Made by a program: the position numbers and the translations under genes
Part shown: piece by piece, positions 8,776-17,519 of the stretch
Numbering within the stretch: position 1 is the first letter of the stretch
How the letters are laid out: each line of letters opens with the position of its first letter
The notes under the pieces: model-generated
The model's database searches: none
What the model was told of the DNA's origin: nothing
Seen by the model: only the letters and a program-made list of their open reading frames with translations
Origin: Pantoea eucalypti
GTDB taxonomy: Bacteria; Pseudomonadota; Gammaproteobacteria; Enterobacterales; Enterobacteriaceae
Assembly: GCF_009646115.1 (NCBI RefSeq)
Contig: NZ_CP045720.1
Span: 744,001-808,000, forward strand
DNA length: 64,000 nucleotides
Direction: 5' to 3'

Positions 8776-8827
8776 ATATATCTTAACAAGTCCGATCGCA
8801 TTTTTCGTTCTTGTGCTTAAGATATAT
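8776..8827. promoter_or_regulatory. Candidate NfeR (YqjI-type PadR) operator
   Basis: Perfect 11-bp arms ATATATCTTAA (8776-8786) and TTAAGATATAT (8817-8827) are separated by 30 nt. Each arm itself contains the small palindrome ATATAT. The pair precedes nfeF, whose E. coli homologue is repressed by the PadR protein YqjI, and a PadR gene lies downstream. The assignment is inferred from context. Confidence 0.55.
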
Positions 8828-8852
8828 CATAGCTAATCTCCCGGCTTGAGAT

Positions 8853-8871
8853 GAGAATGATTGTTATTCCA
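8853..8871 (+). promoter_or_regulatory. Fur box upstream of nfeF
   Basis: GAGAATGATTGTTATTCCA matches about 12 of 19 positions of the Fur consensus, including the AATGAT core. It lies 60 bp before a ferric-reductase gene. Confidence 0.6.
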
Positions 8872-8932
8872 TGAGATTTTCATGACAGTGCGCATGCCCC
8901 TGAATCACGGGCATAGCTTGAGGAGAGATATT

Positions 8933-9715
8933 TTGACTGCATCAGCTAATCAGCGTTTACCCCAGCGCGTCCGTAATGAACTGCGTTTCCGTCATATTCA
9001 GGTCGCCAGTAAAACTAACATTGCCGGTAAATTCTGGCGCATCCGGTTCAGCGGCAGCGATCTGGCGGGCTTTACATCGCCAGGCTTTGATGACCACATC
9101 AAGGTATTTTTCCCTTCCGCTGAAGGTGAAACACTGGCTCTGCCGCAGATGACCGACGCGGGCATTGTCTGGCCCGAAGGTTTGCGTCCGCAGGCGCGCG
9201 ACTACACGCCGCTTGAATTCGATGGTGCCTCTTCTCTGACCCTGGATTTCTATATTCACCAGCAGGGCGTGGCGAGTGACTGGGCAACGCAGGCACAGGT
9301 GGGCGATAAATTAATTATCGGTGGGCCACGCGGTTCGCTGGTGGTGCCGACCGATTATGCATTTCAGCTTTACGTCTGTGATGAAACCGGGCTGCCAGCG
9401 TTTGCGCGTCGTCAGCGTGACGCAAGTGCCCAGTCTTTGCATCTCTATGCCTTTACCGATGACGCGACGGGCCACGGCTATTTATCGGATACGACTGGCG
9501 TAACGACAAACTGGTTGGGCAGCGGTCAGATGCAGAAAGCACAGCTCAGCCAGCTGATTGCCCGGCTGGATCAGCTCACACTCCCGGCGGAAGATTACTT
9601 TATCTGGCTGACTGGCGAAGGTGAGTTTGTGAAAGCGCTGGCTGACTACTTCACGGTGCAGCGCGGCCTCAGCAGTGATTTTGTGCGGGCGGTGGCCTAC
9701 TGGCACCAGAAGTAA
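8933..9715 (+). CDS. nfeF: Siderophore-interacting NADPH-dependent ferric reductase (NfeF/YqjH type)
   Basis: 260 residues with an FAD-binding ferredoxin-reductase fold of the ViuB/YqjH family. The FAD motif RDYTPL and the DDHIKVFFP and GPRGSLVVP segments match E. coli YqjH closely, as does the C-terminal YFIWLTGEGEFVK. The enzyme releases iron from ferric siderophores in the cytoplasm. The chosen start is TTG 8933, 7 nt after GAGGAG and beginning MTASANQRLPQRVRNELRF. The frame is open to 8861, but that extension overlaps the Fur box. A PadR regulator follows in tandem, whereas E. coli has the pair divergent. Confidence 0.85.
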   Translation: MTASANQRLPQRVRNELRFRHIQVASKTNIAGKFWRIRFSGSDLAGFTSPGFDDHIKVFFPSAEGETLALPQMTDAGIVWPEGLRPQARDYTPLEFDGASSLTLDFYIHQQGVASDWATQAQVGDKLIIGGPRGSLVVPTDYAFQLYVCDETGLPAFARRQRDASAQSLHLYAFTDDATGHGYLSDTTGVTTNWLGSGQMQKAQLSQLIARLDQLTLPAEDYFIWLTGEGEFVKALADYFTVQRGLSSDFVRAVAYWHQK

Positions 9716-9786
9716 GCGGCTCTGCCAATTGAGTTTTGCCAGACGGCGGACTACCATCAATCCGACTTTTTCCCGCAGGGCAGGCC

Positions 9787-10326
9787 ATGAAACAGCATCC
9801 GAATTCCACCTCATCTGACGATCAGAGTACGCGCGCAGGCGGCTGCGGCGGACGACGCAAACGACGCGAAAAGATGCTGGAAGCAAGTGAGATCCGCCTG
9901 CTGATGCTCCATTTCCTGGCGCAGAATGCGGCGCACGGCTATGAACTGATCAAGTCGGTTGAGGTGCTGTCGAAGGGAGAGTATTCGCCTAGTCCGGGGA
10001 TCATTTACCCCAATCTGACGCTGCTTGAAGAGATGGAGGCGATTGAGGTGGTGGATGCGCAGACAGCGCGCAAAGCCTATCGTCTGACCGCAACGGGAGA
10101 GGCGCAACTGGCAGAGAACCTGGAAACGGTCTCCAGCCTGATCACGCGGCTCTCTACGCTGGCGATTCTGGTCAATAACCGCAGCATTCCTGCTGTAGAG
10201 CAGGCGATTTATGGGCTGAAGGTCGCGCTGAACCAGCGGCTGGCGCAGGAAGATATCTCAGAAACCGCGCTGCAGACGCTGATTAAGGCGCTGCACGACG
10301 CGGCTGAAAAAATCACTCACAGTTAA
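9787..10326 (+). CDS. PadR-family regulator, NfeR/YqjI-like
   Basis: 179 residues with the PadR winged helix: RLLMLHFLAQNAAHGYELIKSVE, then YSPSPGIIYPNLTLLEEM and KAYRLTATGEA. The HGYELI and SPSPGIIYP motifs match E. coli YqjI, the nickel-responsive repressor of yqjH. Unlike YqjI, the N-terminal 30 residues have only one Cys (GGCGG) and one His, so the metal-binding extension is nearly gone. ATG 9787 is chosen; the frame is open to 9736, but that part is not family-like. Target is probably nfeF, via the dyad at 8776-8827. Confidence 0.8.
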   Translation: MKQHPNSTSSDDQSTRAGGCGGRRKRREKMLEASEIRLLMLHFLAQNAAHGYELIKSVEVLSKGEYSPSPGIIYPNLTLLEEMEAIEVVDAQTARKAYRLTATGEAQLAENLETVSSLITRLSTLAILVNNRSIPAVEQAIYGLKVALNQRLAQEDISETALQTLIKALHDAAEKITHS

Positions 10327-10623
10327 TCAGCTGATTTCGGCTTTGTTTTTGTCGATGTGGCCCAGGGTACGATCCGGGAAACAGATGTCGCGTACGCGCT
10401 GTTTTAGCGTGGTCGCATCCGGGAAGCCACCATCACGCTTGCGTTCCCACAGCAGGTGCTCATCCAGCGTAATTTCAAAGATACCACCGGTACCTGGTTT
10501 CAGGGTTACTTCCGCCAGATCCTCAGCGAAAGTATGCAGAAGTTCCTGTGCCATCCACGCTGACCGCATCAGCCAGTTGCATTGCATACAGTAGTGAATA
10601 ACAACCACAGGTTTTTGTGCCAT
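10327..10623 (-). CDS. SelT/SelW/SelH-family (Rdx) thioredoxin-like protein
   Basis: 98 residues with a CMQC (CxxC, residues 12-15) motif at the end of the first strand and a GTGGIFEI segment. This is the fold of the Rdx/SelW family with Cys in place of selenocysteine. A redox role is expected, but the substrate is unknown. It converges on the PadR gene and diverges from hmuR, sharing an intergenic region with a strong Fur box, so iron control is possible. Confidence 0.8.
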   Translation of the reverse strand: MAQKPVVVIHYCMQCNWLMRSAWMAQELLHTFAEDLAEVTLKPGTGGIFEITLDEHLLWERKRDGGFPDATTLKQRVRDICFPDRTLGHIDKNKAEIS

Positions 10624-10712
10624 AACTCTATTCCTTTACGTGTTGATAAATGCCAGTGCATTCGGGTGAACAATTTGTGCGCTGTGGTTTATATCCAAAT
10701 GTAAATAAGATT

Positions 10713-10731
10713 GATAATGATTATCAGTTGC
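10713..10731 (+). promoter_or_regulatory. Fur box upstream of hmuR
   Basis: GATAATGATTATCAGTTGC agrees with about 15 of 19 Fur consensus bases. It lies 130 bp before hmuR and 90 bp before the divergent SelW-like gene. Confidence 0.8.
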
Positions 10732-10863
10732 ATTAAATTATCAGTCGATAATTACTACACCAGCATGATGTTCTGACTTTTCACGGCTTTTATGCGGAGC
10801 CGTTTTACTGTTGCCAGCAAACAAGTGAGCGAATACTAACAATTAATCAGGTAATTCGCGCCT

Positions 10864-13236
10864 ATGTCACCACGTTTTCGGAGATTGACGCAACCGCGTC
10901 TGACTCAACTGGCGTTGCTCGCCACCTTCATCAATACCACCTGCACTTATGCTGCGGGCAGTGAATCTGCCACGCTAGCCCTTTCTGACCGCTCTGACAG
11001 CAATACCGAACAGGTAATGACGGTGACGGCGCCGGAAATTAAGAAAACGGCAGGCAGTAAAACCTCGCTCTCTGCCAGCGATCTGCAACAGCGTGGTGCC
11101 ACTGACTTTGGATCGATTATGCGCTATGAACCGCTGATCAGTGCCACCGGTACTAGTGGCGGTTCATCAGCCGGTAAGAGCGGTTTTGATCGGGCTGGTT
11201 ATACCGGCTACAACATTCGAGGCCTCGAGAGCAACCGCGTCGGTCTGGATGTGGACGGCATTCCGTTGCCGCAGGCCACTGGCCGCAGCTATGTAGGACG
11301 CGCTGGTCTCGACAGCTTTGGCATTGGCCGCGATTACATCGATCCTTATATGTTTGGGCGTATTGAGATTGAGAAGGGCGCCACAGCAGTGGATCAGTCG
11401 AACACCTCAATTGGCGGCAACGTCTCGTTCCGTAACAAATCCCCGGACGACTATCTGTACTCCGGCAAGCCGACCTTTTTCGGCTATCAAAGTGACTACG
11501 ACTCCGCCAGCCGCAGCTGGCATAACGGCATGACTGCAGCAGCAGGCGATGACACGCTGAGTGGCATTTTTGTTTACAGCCGTCGTGACGGACAGCAGAC
11601 CCGTAACAACAGCGATACGCTCGATGCTTATCCGGCCAACTGGCACTCCGATGCCTTTATGACTTCCGGCATCTGGCAGCCCAATGATGCTCACAAGCTC
11701 AGCGCGACGGTCGATTACTATCACAAAACTCACCACAGCCATTACGACAGCTGGAGCACTTCCGGCAATACCGTCTGGGGAACGGCACAGCAGCAGAGTG
11801 ATACCCGCCGCTGGGGCATCAGCCTGGCGGATGAGTACACCCCTTACAATGACCTGATCGACAGCCTGACGACCCGCGTTTACTGGCAGCAGACCCAGGC
11901 GCATGACAACACCCTAATGCCGTCGAGTGCCACCGCCAGGCAAACCGTCTATTCCGATTACAACAGCGACAGCTACGGTTTTGACACCCGAGCGCTTAAA
12001 AGCGTCGGGCGACATGAACTGAGTGCCGGGCTGAATGCGCGTCTGGTGGATACTGAGCGACCTTTCCGTCAGTCACCGCCAGCCAGTGCTTTTACTGCGA
12101 TTATGCAGCCGCAGGCTAACAGCCGCAGCTACAGCGTGGGCGGTTATCTGCAGGATACTATCAGCTTCGATGCTGACGGACATCGGGCGGCTATCGTGCC
12201 GGGCGCGCGCGTGGCCTATCAGAACACCCGACCACGTGATGTGGCGACGCTGACCACGAACAGTAGCGTGCTTGACGCCAGCGAAGTTTCAGCGCTCTAC
12301 GGATCGCCAAACAGCGACACCCAGATATTGCCGTCGATCGCCTTCCAGTTCGATCTGACACCGAAGCTGATGACTTATCTGCAATATACCCGTGGCGCGC
12401 AGTTCCCCAACGATACCCAGCTCTATGGCTCATGGAACCTTGGCTCCAGCTATGCCGGCACCGCACAGTATGCGCTGATTGGTAATGCAGACCTGAAAAC
12501 CGAAACCAGCAACAACTACGAGTGGGGTGTAAAAGGAGAGGTGGCAAAAGGCGTCACGCTTAACGCTGCCGCTTTTTATAACGACTATAAAAACTTTATT
12601 GCCTTTACCCGTTACAGCCGGGCGGCTAATCCGGGTCAGTTCGTTAATGTGCCCGCCAACATTTACACTACCTATCAGGCGGAGAACCGCGATAAAGCCT
12701 ACATCTACGGGGCTGAAATCAGCAGTAAAGTGAACTTCGGTAGCTGGTTCAATGAGGTCGAGGGTCTGAGCGCCAATCTGGCGTTGGGTTACACGCAGGG
12801 CGCGGCAAAGTCACGCTACCTTGGTGACCGCTACATCGATCTGGAGAGTGTTGCTCCGATGAAAGCGATTGTCGGACTCGCCTGGGATGATGAGGCGCGT
12901 GGCTACGGGGCCGCCGTTACCGCTACCTTTGTCAAAGGTAAGCAAGCCAGCGCGACTAACCGCGAAAGCTTCGCTAACAACGGCAGCAGCCTGGCCGACT
13001 CCAGCACCGATTACATGCGGGTACCAGGTTATGGCATGGTGGATATGACCGCTTACTGGCGCGTCGCACATAACGTCAGGCTGAGTGGCGGGCTTTACAA
13101 CATAACCGATCGCAAATACTGGGATTACCTCAGCAGTCGTGAACTGACCAGCGCCACTCAGCAGGAGCGCAACGATCAGGCACTGGCCGTGATGCCGGGC
13201 CGTACTTTCCAGTTAGGTGTTAACGTCGATTTTTGA
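10864..13236 (+). CDS. hmuR: TonB-dependent haem/haemoglobin-type outer-membrane receptor
   Basis: 790 residues. The order is a signal peptide (to about residue 31), a TonB-box-like EQVMTVTA near 49-56, a plug domain (NIRGLESNRVGLDVDGIPLP) and a 22-strand-type barrel ending in aromatic Phe. It is the first gene of hmuRSTUV behind a Fur box, so haem is the likely substrate. A His cluster HKTHHSHY at 287-294 could bind haem. The FRAP and NPNL motifs usual in HmuR/ShuA receptors are not present; the corresponding place reads RGAQFPND and IGNADLKTE. The receptor is therefore a divergent haem-receptor type, and a different ligand cannot be excluded. Confidence 0.85.
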   Translation: MSPRFRRLTQPRLTQLALLATFINTTCTYAAGSESATLALSDRSDSNTEQVMTVTAPEIKKTAGSKTSLSASDLQQRGATDFGSIMRYEPLISATGTSGGSSAGKSGFDRAGYTGYNIRGLESNRVGLDVDGIPLPQATGRSYVGRAGLDSFGIGRDYIDPYMFGRIEIEKGATAVDQSNTSIGGNVSFRNKSPDDYLYSGKPTFFGYQSDYDSASRSWHNGMTAAAGDDTLSGIFVYSRRDGQQTRNNSDTLDAYPANWHSDAFMTSGIWQPNDAHKLSATVDYYHKTHHSHYDSWSTSGNTVWGTAQQQSDTRRWGISLADEYTPYNDLIDSLTTRVYWQQTQAHDNTLMPSSATARQTVYSDYNSDSYGFDTRALKSVGRHELSAGLNARLVDTERPFRQSPPASAFTAIMQPQANSRSYSVGGYLQDTISFDADGHRAAIVPGARVAYQNTRPRDVATLTTNSSVLDASEVSALYGSPNSDTQILPSIAFQFDLTPKLMTYLQYTRGAQFPNDTQLYGSWNLGSSYAGTAQYALIGNADLKTETSNNYEWGVKGEVAKGVTLNAAAFYNDYKNFIAFTRYSRAANPGQFVNVPANIYTTYQAENRDKAYIYGAEISSKVNFGSWFNEVEGLSANLALGYTQGAAKSRYLGDRYIDLESVAPMKAIVGLAWDDEARGYGAAVTATFVKGKQASATNRESFANNGSSLADSSTDYMRVPGYGMVDMTAYWRVAHNVRLSGGLYNITDRKYWDYLSSRELTSATQQERNDQALAVMPGRTFQLGVNVDF

Positions 13237-13285
13237 TAGCCGTCGCCCTGCGCTGATGCAGGGCATTACTAAGAGAGCCTGAGTC

Positions 13286-14317
13286 ATGAACCCGATTTAT
13301 CAGCACTATCTTGCCCTTAAAGGTGAACAACCGAAGAAATATGCCCGCGACCTGGCTGCGCTGATCGGCATCAGCGAAGCGGAATTGTGTGAAGCGCGCA
13401 TCGGCGTTGATGCCGTGGCGCTGAAACGCGATTTTCCGGCGTTGCTGAAGGCACTTGGCGCAGTCGGCGAAACCAAAAACATTACGCGTAACGCTTATGC
13501 GGTACATGAACATCTGGGTGAATACCACAATGTGCAGATTGGCGCACATGGTGGCCTGGTGCTTAATCCCCGTGCACTCGATCTGCGCCTGTTCGTCGGT
13601 CAGTGGTGCAGCGCCTTTGCTCTGCAGGAGCCAACCGGGCAGGGCGTTCGTCACAGTATTCAGATCTTTGATCGTCATGGCGATGCGGTGCTGAAAGTTT
13701 ACGTCACGGAGCAGACCAACATGGCAGCGTGGCAGACGCTGATTGCCGACTTTACCGACGCTGCGGCGACGCCGCTTGTGGTTGAGCCGGCTGCCGCAGC
13801 TCCCCTGACTGAGGCGATTGATGCCACCGCCATCGACCGTGAATGGCGCGCCATGACCGATGTTCATCAATTTTTCGCGTTGCTTAAGCGCCATCAGGTG
13901 TCACGACCGCAGGCGTTTCGCGCGGTGGGTGACGATCTCGCCAGGCAGACCGGTAACGATGCGCTTGAGCGCCTGCTACAGATGGCACAGCAGGCGGGCA
14001 ATGAAATTATGATTTTTGTCGGCAACCGTGGCTGTACTCAGATTTTCACCGGCAGGGTAGAGAAGCTGCAGCCAGTGGAAAACTGGCTCAACATCTTCAA
14101 TCCGCAGTTCACACTGCATCTGATGGCTGATCAGATCAGCGAAAGCTGGGTAACACGCAAGCCAACGGGCGATGGCTTTGTTACCAGCCTGGAACTGTTC
14201 GCCGCCGACGGCACACAGATCGCCCAGCTCTACGGTCAGCGCACGGAGGGTACGCCAGAGCAGTCAAGCTGGCGCGAGCAGATTGGCGCACTCCACACGC
14301 CGGGAGCGGCGGCATGA
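13286..14317 (+). CDS. hmuS: Haem-degrading/haem-trafficking factor HmuS
   Basis: 343 residues in two tandem repeats (about 1-160 and 185-335), as in HemS/HmuS/ChuS. These cytoplasmic proteins accept haem after import and, in some species, break it down. Family motifs such as NITRNAYAVHEHLGEY and IMIFVGNRGCTQIFTG are visible. It starts 49 bp after hmuR, and its stop overlaps the hmuT start (ATGA), indicating one operon. Confidence 0.92.
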   Translation: MNPIYQHYLALKGEQPKKYARDLAALIGISEAELCEARIGVDAVALKRDFPALLKALGAVGETKNITRNAYAVHEHLGEYHNVQIGAHGGLVLNPRALDLRLFVGQWCSAFALQEPTGQGVRHSIQIFDRHGDAVLKVYVTEQTNMAAWQTLIADFTDAAATPLVVEPAAAAPLTEAIDATAIDREWRAMTDVHQFFALLKRHQVSRPQAFRAVGDDLARQTGNDALERLLQMAQQAGNEIMIFVGNRGCTQIFTGRVEKLQPVENWLNIFNPQFTLHLMADQISESWVTRKPTGDGFVTSLELFAADGTQIAQLYGQRTEGTPEQSSWREQIGALHTPGAAA

Positions 14318-15135
14318 AAAGAGTGATGTTGTTATGGCTGCTCATGACGCTGCCATCACTGGCGGCGGAGCGGGTGGTGTCGATTGGCGGTGACGTCACC
14401 CAGATTATCTATGCGCTGGATGCCCAGTCACAGCTAGTGGCGCGCGACAGCACCAGTCTGCGCCCGGCGCAGGCCACCCGACTGCCGGACGTGGGTTATA
14501 TGCGCCAGCTCAACGCCGAAGGCATTCTGGCACTGAAACCAACGCTGGTGATCGCCAGCGAGCAGGCGCAGCCGTCGCTGGTGCTGCAACAGATTGCCCG
14601 CGCGGGCGTCAGGGTGGTCACGGTCAGCGGCGACAGCAGCCTGCAGGCGATCCCGCAGAAAATTATCACTGTGGGTCAGGCGCTGCAGCGTGAAAGCGAA
14701 GCTCAGGCTCTGGCACGGCAAATGACGCAGCAGATTCGCCAGTTGCCGCAGCAACCGCTGCCGGTAAAAGTGCTCTACATCATGGCGAACAGCGGCATGA
14801 AATCGATGGCGGCTGGAAATCAGACTGCGGCCGATGGCGCCATTCGCAGCGCCGGGCTGGAGAATGCTATGGGCTCGGTGCCGCACTATCAGGCACTGTC
14901 GCAGGAAGGGGTGATCGCCGCCGCGCCGGATCTGGTGGTAATCGGCGAGGATGGCTTGAAAACGCTGGGCGGCGAAGCGCAGCTGTGGCAGTTACCGGGT
15001 CTGACGCTGACACCTGCCGGGCAGCAGCACCGTCTGCTGGTGATCGACACCATGGCACTGCTGGGGTTTGGCCTTGATACACCGCGGGCAATCGTGAAAT
15101 TGCGTCAGGCGGCGGAATCGCTGAACCATGATTAA
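14314..15135 (+). CDS. hmuT: Periplasmic haem-binding protein HmuT
   Basis: 273 residues, with a signal peptide MKRVMLLWLLMTLPSLAA and a mature start ERVVSIGGDVTQIIYAL typical of class III (BtuF-like) binding proteins of haem ABC importers. It delivers haem to HmuUV. It overlaps hmuS by 4 nt and hmuU by 8 nt, implying translational coupling. Confidence 0.92.
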   Translation: MKRVMLLWLLMTLPSLAAERVVSIGGDVTQIIYALDAQSQLVARDSTSLRPAQATRLPDVGYMRQLNAEGILALKPTLVIASEQAQPSLVLQQIARAGVRVVTVSGDSSLQAIPQKIITVGQALQRESEAQALARQMTQQIRQLPQQPLPVKVLYIMANSGMKSMAAGNQTAADGAIRSAGLENAMGSVPHYQALSQEGVIAAAPDLVVIGEDGLKTLGGEAQLWQLPGLTLTPAGQQHRLLVIDTMALLGFGLDTPRAIVKLRQAAESLNHD

Positions 15136-16126
15136 GGATAATGCGCTGCGTGGCCTGTTGCTGATGCTGATCTTCCTGCTGGTGGCGATGGTGCTGGCGG
15201 CAAATCTGGGGGCGATGTCGCTTTCAGTGCGGGCGCTATGGCAGGCACCGCTTAGCGATCTTATCTGGCAGATCTGGCTGGATATCCGCCTGCCGCGCGT
15301 GCTACTGGCGGTGGTGATGGGCATGGCGCTGGCAGTCTCTGGCGCGGTGATGCAGGGTGTTTTTCGTAACCCACTGGCCGATCCCGGTCTGCTGGGGATC
15401 AGCAGCGGGGCGGGACTGGCGGTGGCGCTGGCAATCATTATTCCGTTGGCGTTGCCGGCACCACTGGCATTGTGGCTACCGATGATCGCTGCGTTTATCG
15501 GCAGTCTGCTGGTGACACTGCTGCTCTTCAGTTTCAGTCGGCTGGCGCGCGGCAATCTTTCGCGGTTGTTGCTGGTCGGTATTGCGATTAATGCGTTGTG
15601 CGGTGCGGCGGTAGGCGTGCTGTCATGGCTGAGCAACGATCAGCAGCTGCGCCAGCTGTCGCTGTGGGGCATGGGAAGCCTTAGCCAGACACAGTGGCCC
15701 GCACTGCTGATTTGCCTGCTGCTGATTCTGCCAGCCTTGCTGCTGCTACAGACTCGCGCCCGCCACCTTAACCTGCTGCAGGCGGGCGAAGAGGATGCGC
15801 ACTACATGGGGATTGATGTGAAGCGTACTCAGCATCAGCTGCTGATCCTCAGCGCGCTGCTTGTCGGTACAGCGGTCTCGGTCAGCGGCGTGATCGGCTT
15901 CGTCGGACTGGTGGTGCCACACGTGATGCGTTTTTGCCTTGGCGGCGATCATCGCTGGCTGCTGCCCGGCTCAGCACTGGCGGGGGCTATTCTGCTGCTG
16001 CTGGCCGATACGCTGGCGCGCACTCTGGTGGTTCCGGCCGAGATGCCAGTCGGGCTACTGACCAGCCTGATTGGCGGTCCGTGGTTTCTCTGGCTGATTC
16101 TGCGTCAACAGCGAGGGCTGGAGTGA
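15128..16126 (+). CDS. hmuU: Haem ABC transporter permease HmuU
   Basis: 332 residues, about ten hydrophobic segments, FecCD/BtuC family. Typical motifs are RLPRVLLAVVMGMALAVSG, GVFRNPLADPGLLGISSGAG and GFVGLVVPHVMR. It forms the inner-membrane channel for haem with HmuV. It overlaps hmuT by 8 nt, and its TGA shares one base with the hmuV ATG. Confidence 0.93.
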   Translation: MIKDNALRGLLLMLIFLLVAMVLAANLGAMSLSVRALWQAPLSDLIWQIWLDIRLPRVLLAVVMGMALAVSGAVMQGVFRNPLADPGLLGISSGAGLAVALAIIIPLALPAPLALWLPMIAAFIGSLLVTLLLFSFSRLARGNLSRLLLVGIAINALCGAAVGVLSWLSNDQQLRQLSLWGMGSLSQTQWPALLICLLLILPALLLLQTRARHLNLLQAGEEDAHYMGIDVKRTQHQLLILSALLVGTAVSVSGVIGFVGLVVPHVMRFCLGGDHRWLLPGSALAGAILLLLADTLARTLVVPAEMPVGLLTSLIGGPWFLWLILRQQRGLE

Positions 16127-16902
16127 TGGAAATTTTACAGGCCAGGGGATTGTGTCTCGCGCACGGCGACAAAACCGTTATCGATAATCTCGACGTCACG
16201 CTGTCAGGTGGAGAGCTGGTGGCGCTGATTGGTCCCAACGGCGCAGGTAAATCGACGCTACTGCGGATGCTGACGGGATTTCTGTCGCCCGATCGGGGCG
16301 AGTGCTGGCTGGGCGACCGACGGCTGACGACATGGCCGCGTGAGCAGCTGGCACGACGTCGGGCAGTGATGCGCCAGCAGAACAACCTGACCTTTGCACA
16401 GTCAGCGCAGTCGGTCGTGGCGATGGGCCGTGCGCCCTGGCCGGAAGCGCAGACGACGCAAATTGTGGCTGAGGTCATGCGGCTGACCGGTTGTGAAGGG
16501 CTGGCGCAGCGCGATTACCGCCAGCTCTCCGGCGGTGAACAACAACGGGTGCAGCTGGCGCGGGTGCTGGCACAGCTCTGGCTGGAGGGAAGACCACGCG
16601 GCTGGCTGTTTCTGGATGAGCCGACCTCGGCGCTGGATCTCTTCTGGCAGCAGCAAACCTTGCGTTTACTACGCCAGCTGACGCGCGCCGGAGATCTCAC
16701 CGTCTGTACCGTGTTACATGACCTTAATCAGGCTTCATTGTGGGCCGATCGCATACTGCTGCTGCACGCAGGCCAACTGGTGGCACAAGGCTCGCCGCAG
16801 GCGGTAATGACGGAAGCGACGCTGACGCGCTGGTACCAGGCCGATCTTCAGGTAGTGGCACATGCCGAAAGTGGACAGCCGCATATCCAGCTGCGTATCT
16901 AG
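16126..16902 (+). CDS. hmuV: Haem ABC transporter ATPase HmuV
   Basis: 258 residues with Walker A GPNGAGKST at 36-44, the signature LSGGEQQR at 134-141, Walker B LFLDEPTSALD and the H-loop HDLN. It energises haem import by HmuTU. Start ATG 16126 overlaps the hmuU stop (TGATG). The frame is open back to 15934 inside hmuU, but that part is not ABC-like. It ends the hmu operon. Confidence 0.93.
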   Translation: MEILQARGLCLAHGDKTVIDNLDVTLSGGELVALIGPNGAGKSTLLRMLTGFLSPDRGECWLGDRRLTTWPREQLARRRAVMRQQNNLTFAQSAQSVVAMGRAPWPEAQTTQIVAEVMRLTGCEGLAQRDYRQLSGGEQQRVQLARVLAQLWLEGRPRGWLFLDEPTSALDLFWQQQTLRLLRQLTRAGDLTVCTVLHDLNQASLWADRILLLHAGQLVAQGSPQAVMTEATLTRWYQADLQVVAHAESGQPHIQLRI

Positions 16903-16993
16903 ACCGTTTCGCTTTAAAAACATTGTGTTGCGCGCTTTGAATCGCTGATTTTGCGCTATACCTGGAGTTCCGGGCAGCCTTAAGGAGACCATA

Positions 16994-17491
16994 ATGGCAA
17001 AATCATTAGATCAAACCGCTGAGCAACTGGGTGATATTTTACTCTCCTCCGGACTTCATCTGGCGACCGCCGAATCCTGTACCGCCGGACTGATCAGCAT
17101 GACGCTGGCCGCCGTGGAAAACAGCGGTGACTTCTATACCAGCGGCTTCGTAACCTACAGTGAAAATGCCAAAACGCGTCTGCTGGGGGTACATCCAGAC
17201 ACGCTGAAACAGCACACGGCGGTGAGCGAGAAAACAGCGAGGGAGATGGTGCAGGGAGCCTGCGCCCGCTCTGGTGAACCGGTAGGACTTTCAATCACCG
17301 GCTATGCCGGACCGGACGGCGGCGAGGATGGCACACCGGCAGGCACTATCTGGTTTGGCTGGGTCTTGCCCGACGGAAGGGATGAGGCGGAGTGCCACCA
17401 GTTCAGCGGCGATCCAAAATCGGTGATGGAGCAGGGCACGCAGTTCGCGCTGGAAGGGCTGATCAAACGGCTGCAGCGAGCCGATCGATAA
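16994..17491 (+). CDS. CinA C-terminal-domain protein (nicotinamide-nucleotide amidohydrolase family)
   Basis: 165 residues of the stand-alone CinA C-domain, with the catalytic-serine motif AESCTAG, the GFVTYSENAK segment and SITGYAGPDGG. E. coli has two such proteins: PncC, which recycles nicotinamide mononucleotide, and YdeJ. PncC usually lies next to recA; this gene does not, so I leave the symbol open. It follows hmuV by 91 bp behind AAGGAGA and is probably a separate unit. Confidence 0.85.
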   Translation: MAKSLDQTAEQLGDILLSSGLHLATAESCTAGLISMTLAAVENSGDFYTSGFVTYSENAKTRLLGVHPDTLKQHTAVSEKTAREMVQGACARSGEPVGLSITGYAGPDGGEDGTPAGTIWFGWVLPDGRDEAECHQFSGDPKSVMEQGTQFALEGLIKRLQRADR

Positions 17492-17512
17492 AGGCGCGAT
17501 TCACGCGCCTTT
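17490..17512. terminator. Hairpin between CinA-domain gene and acuI
   Basis: Nine-bp stem AAAGGCGCG/CGCGCCTTT with a 5-nt loop overlaps the stop codon of the upstream gene. It sits between convergent genes. The T-tract is short. Confidence 0.6.
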
Positions 17513-17519
17513 AAAAGCG

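Larger units (their letters stand above)
8612..8932. other. Regulatory region upstream of nfeF
   Basis: Contains a CCGGCTC/GAGCCGG hairpin at 8649-8667, a long-range 11-bp inverted repeat at 8776-8827 and a Fur-like box at 8853-8871. The nfeF ribosome binding site GAGGAG is at 8920-8925. No gene is seen. Confidence 0.6.

Noticed and set aside
14992-15636. 214-codon minus-strand ORF opposite hmuT/hmuU
   Set aside because: Antisense shadow, low-complexity Ser/Ala-rich product.
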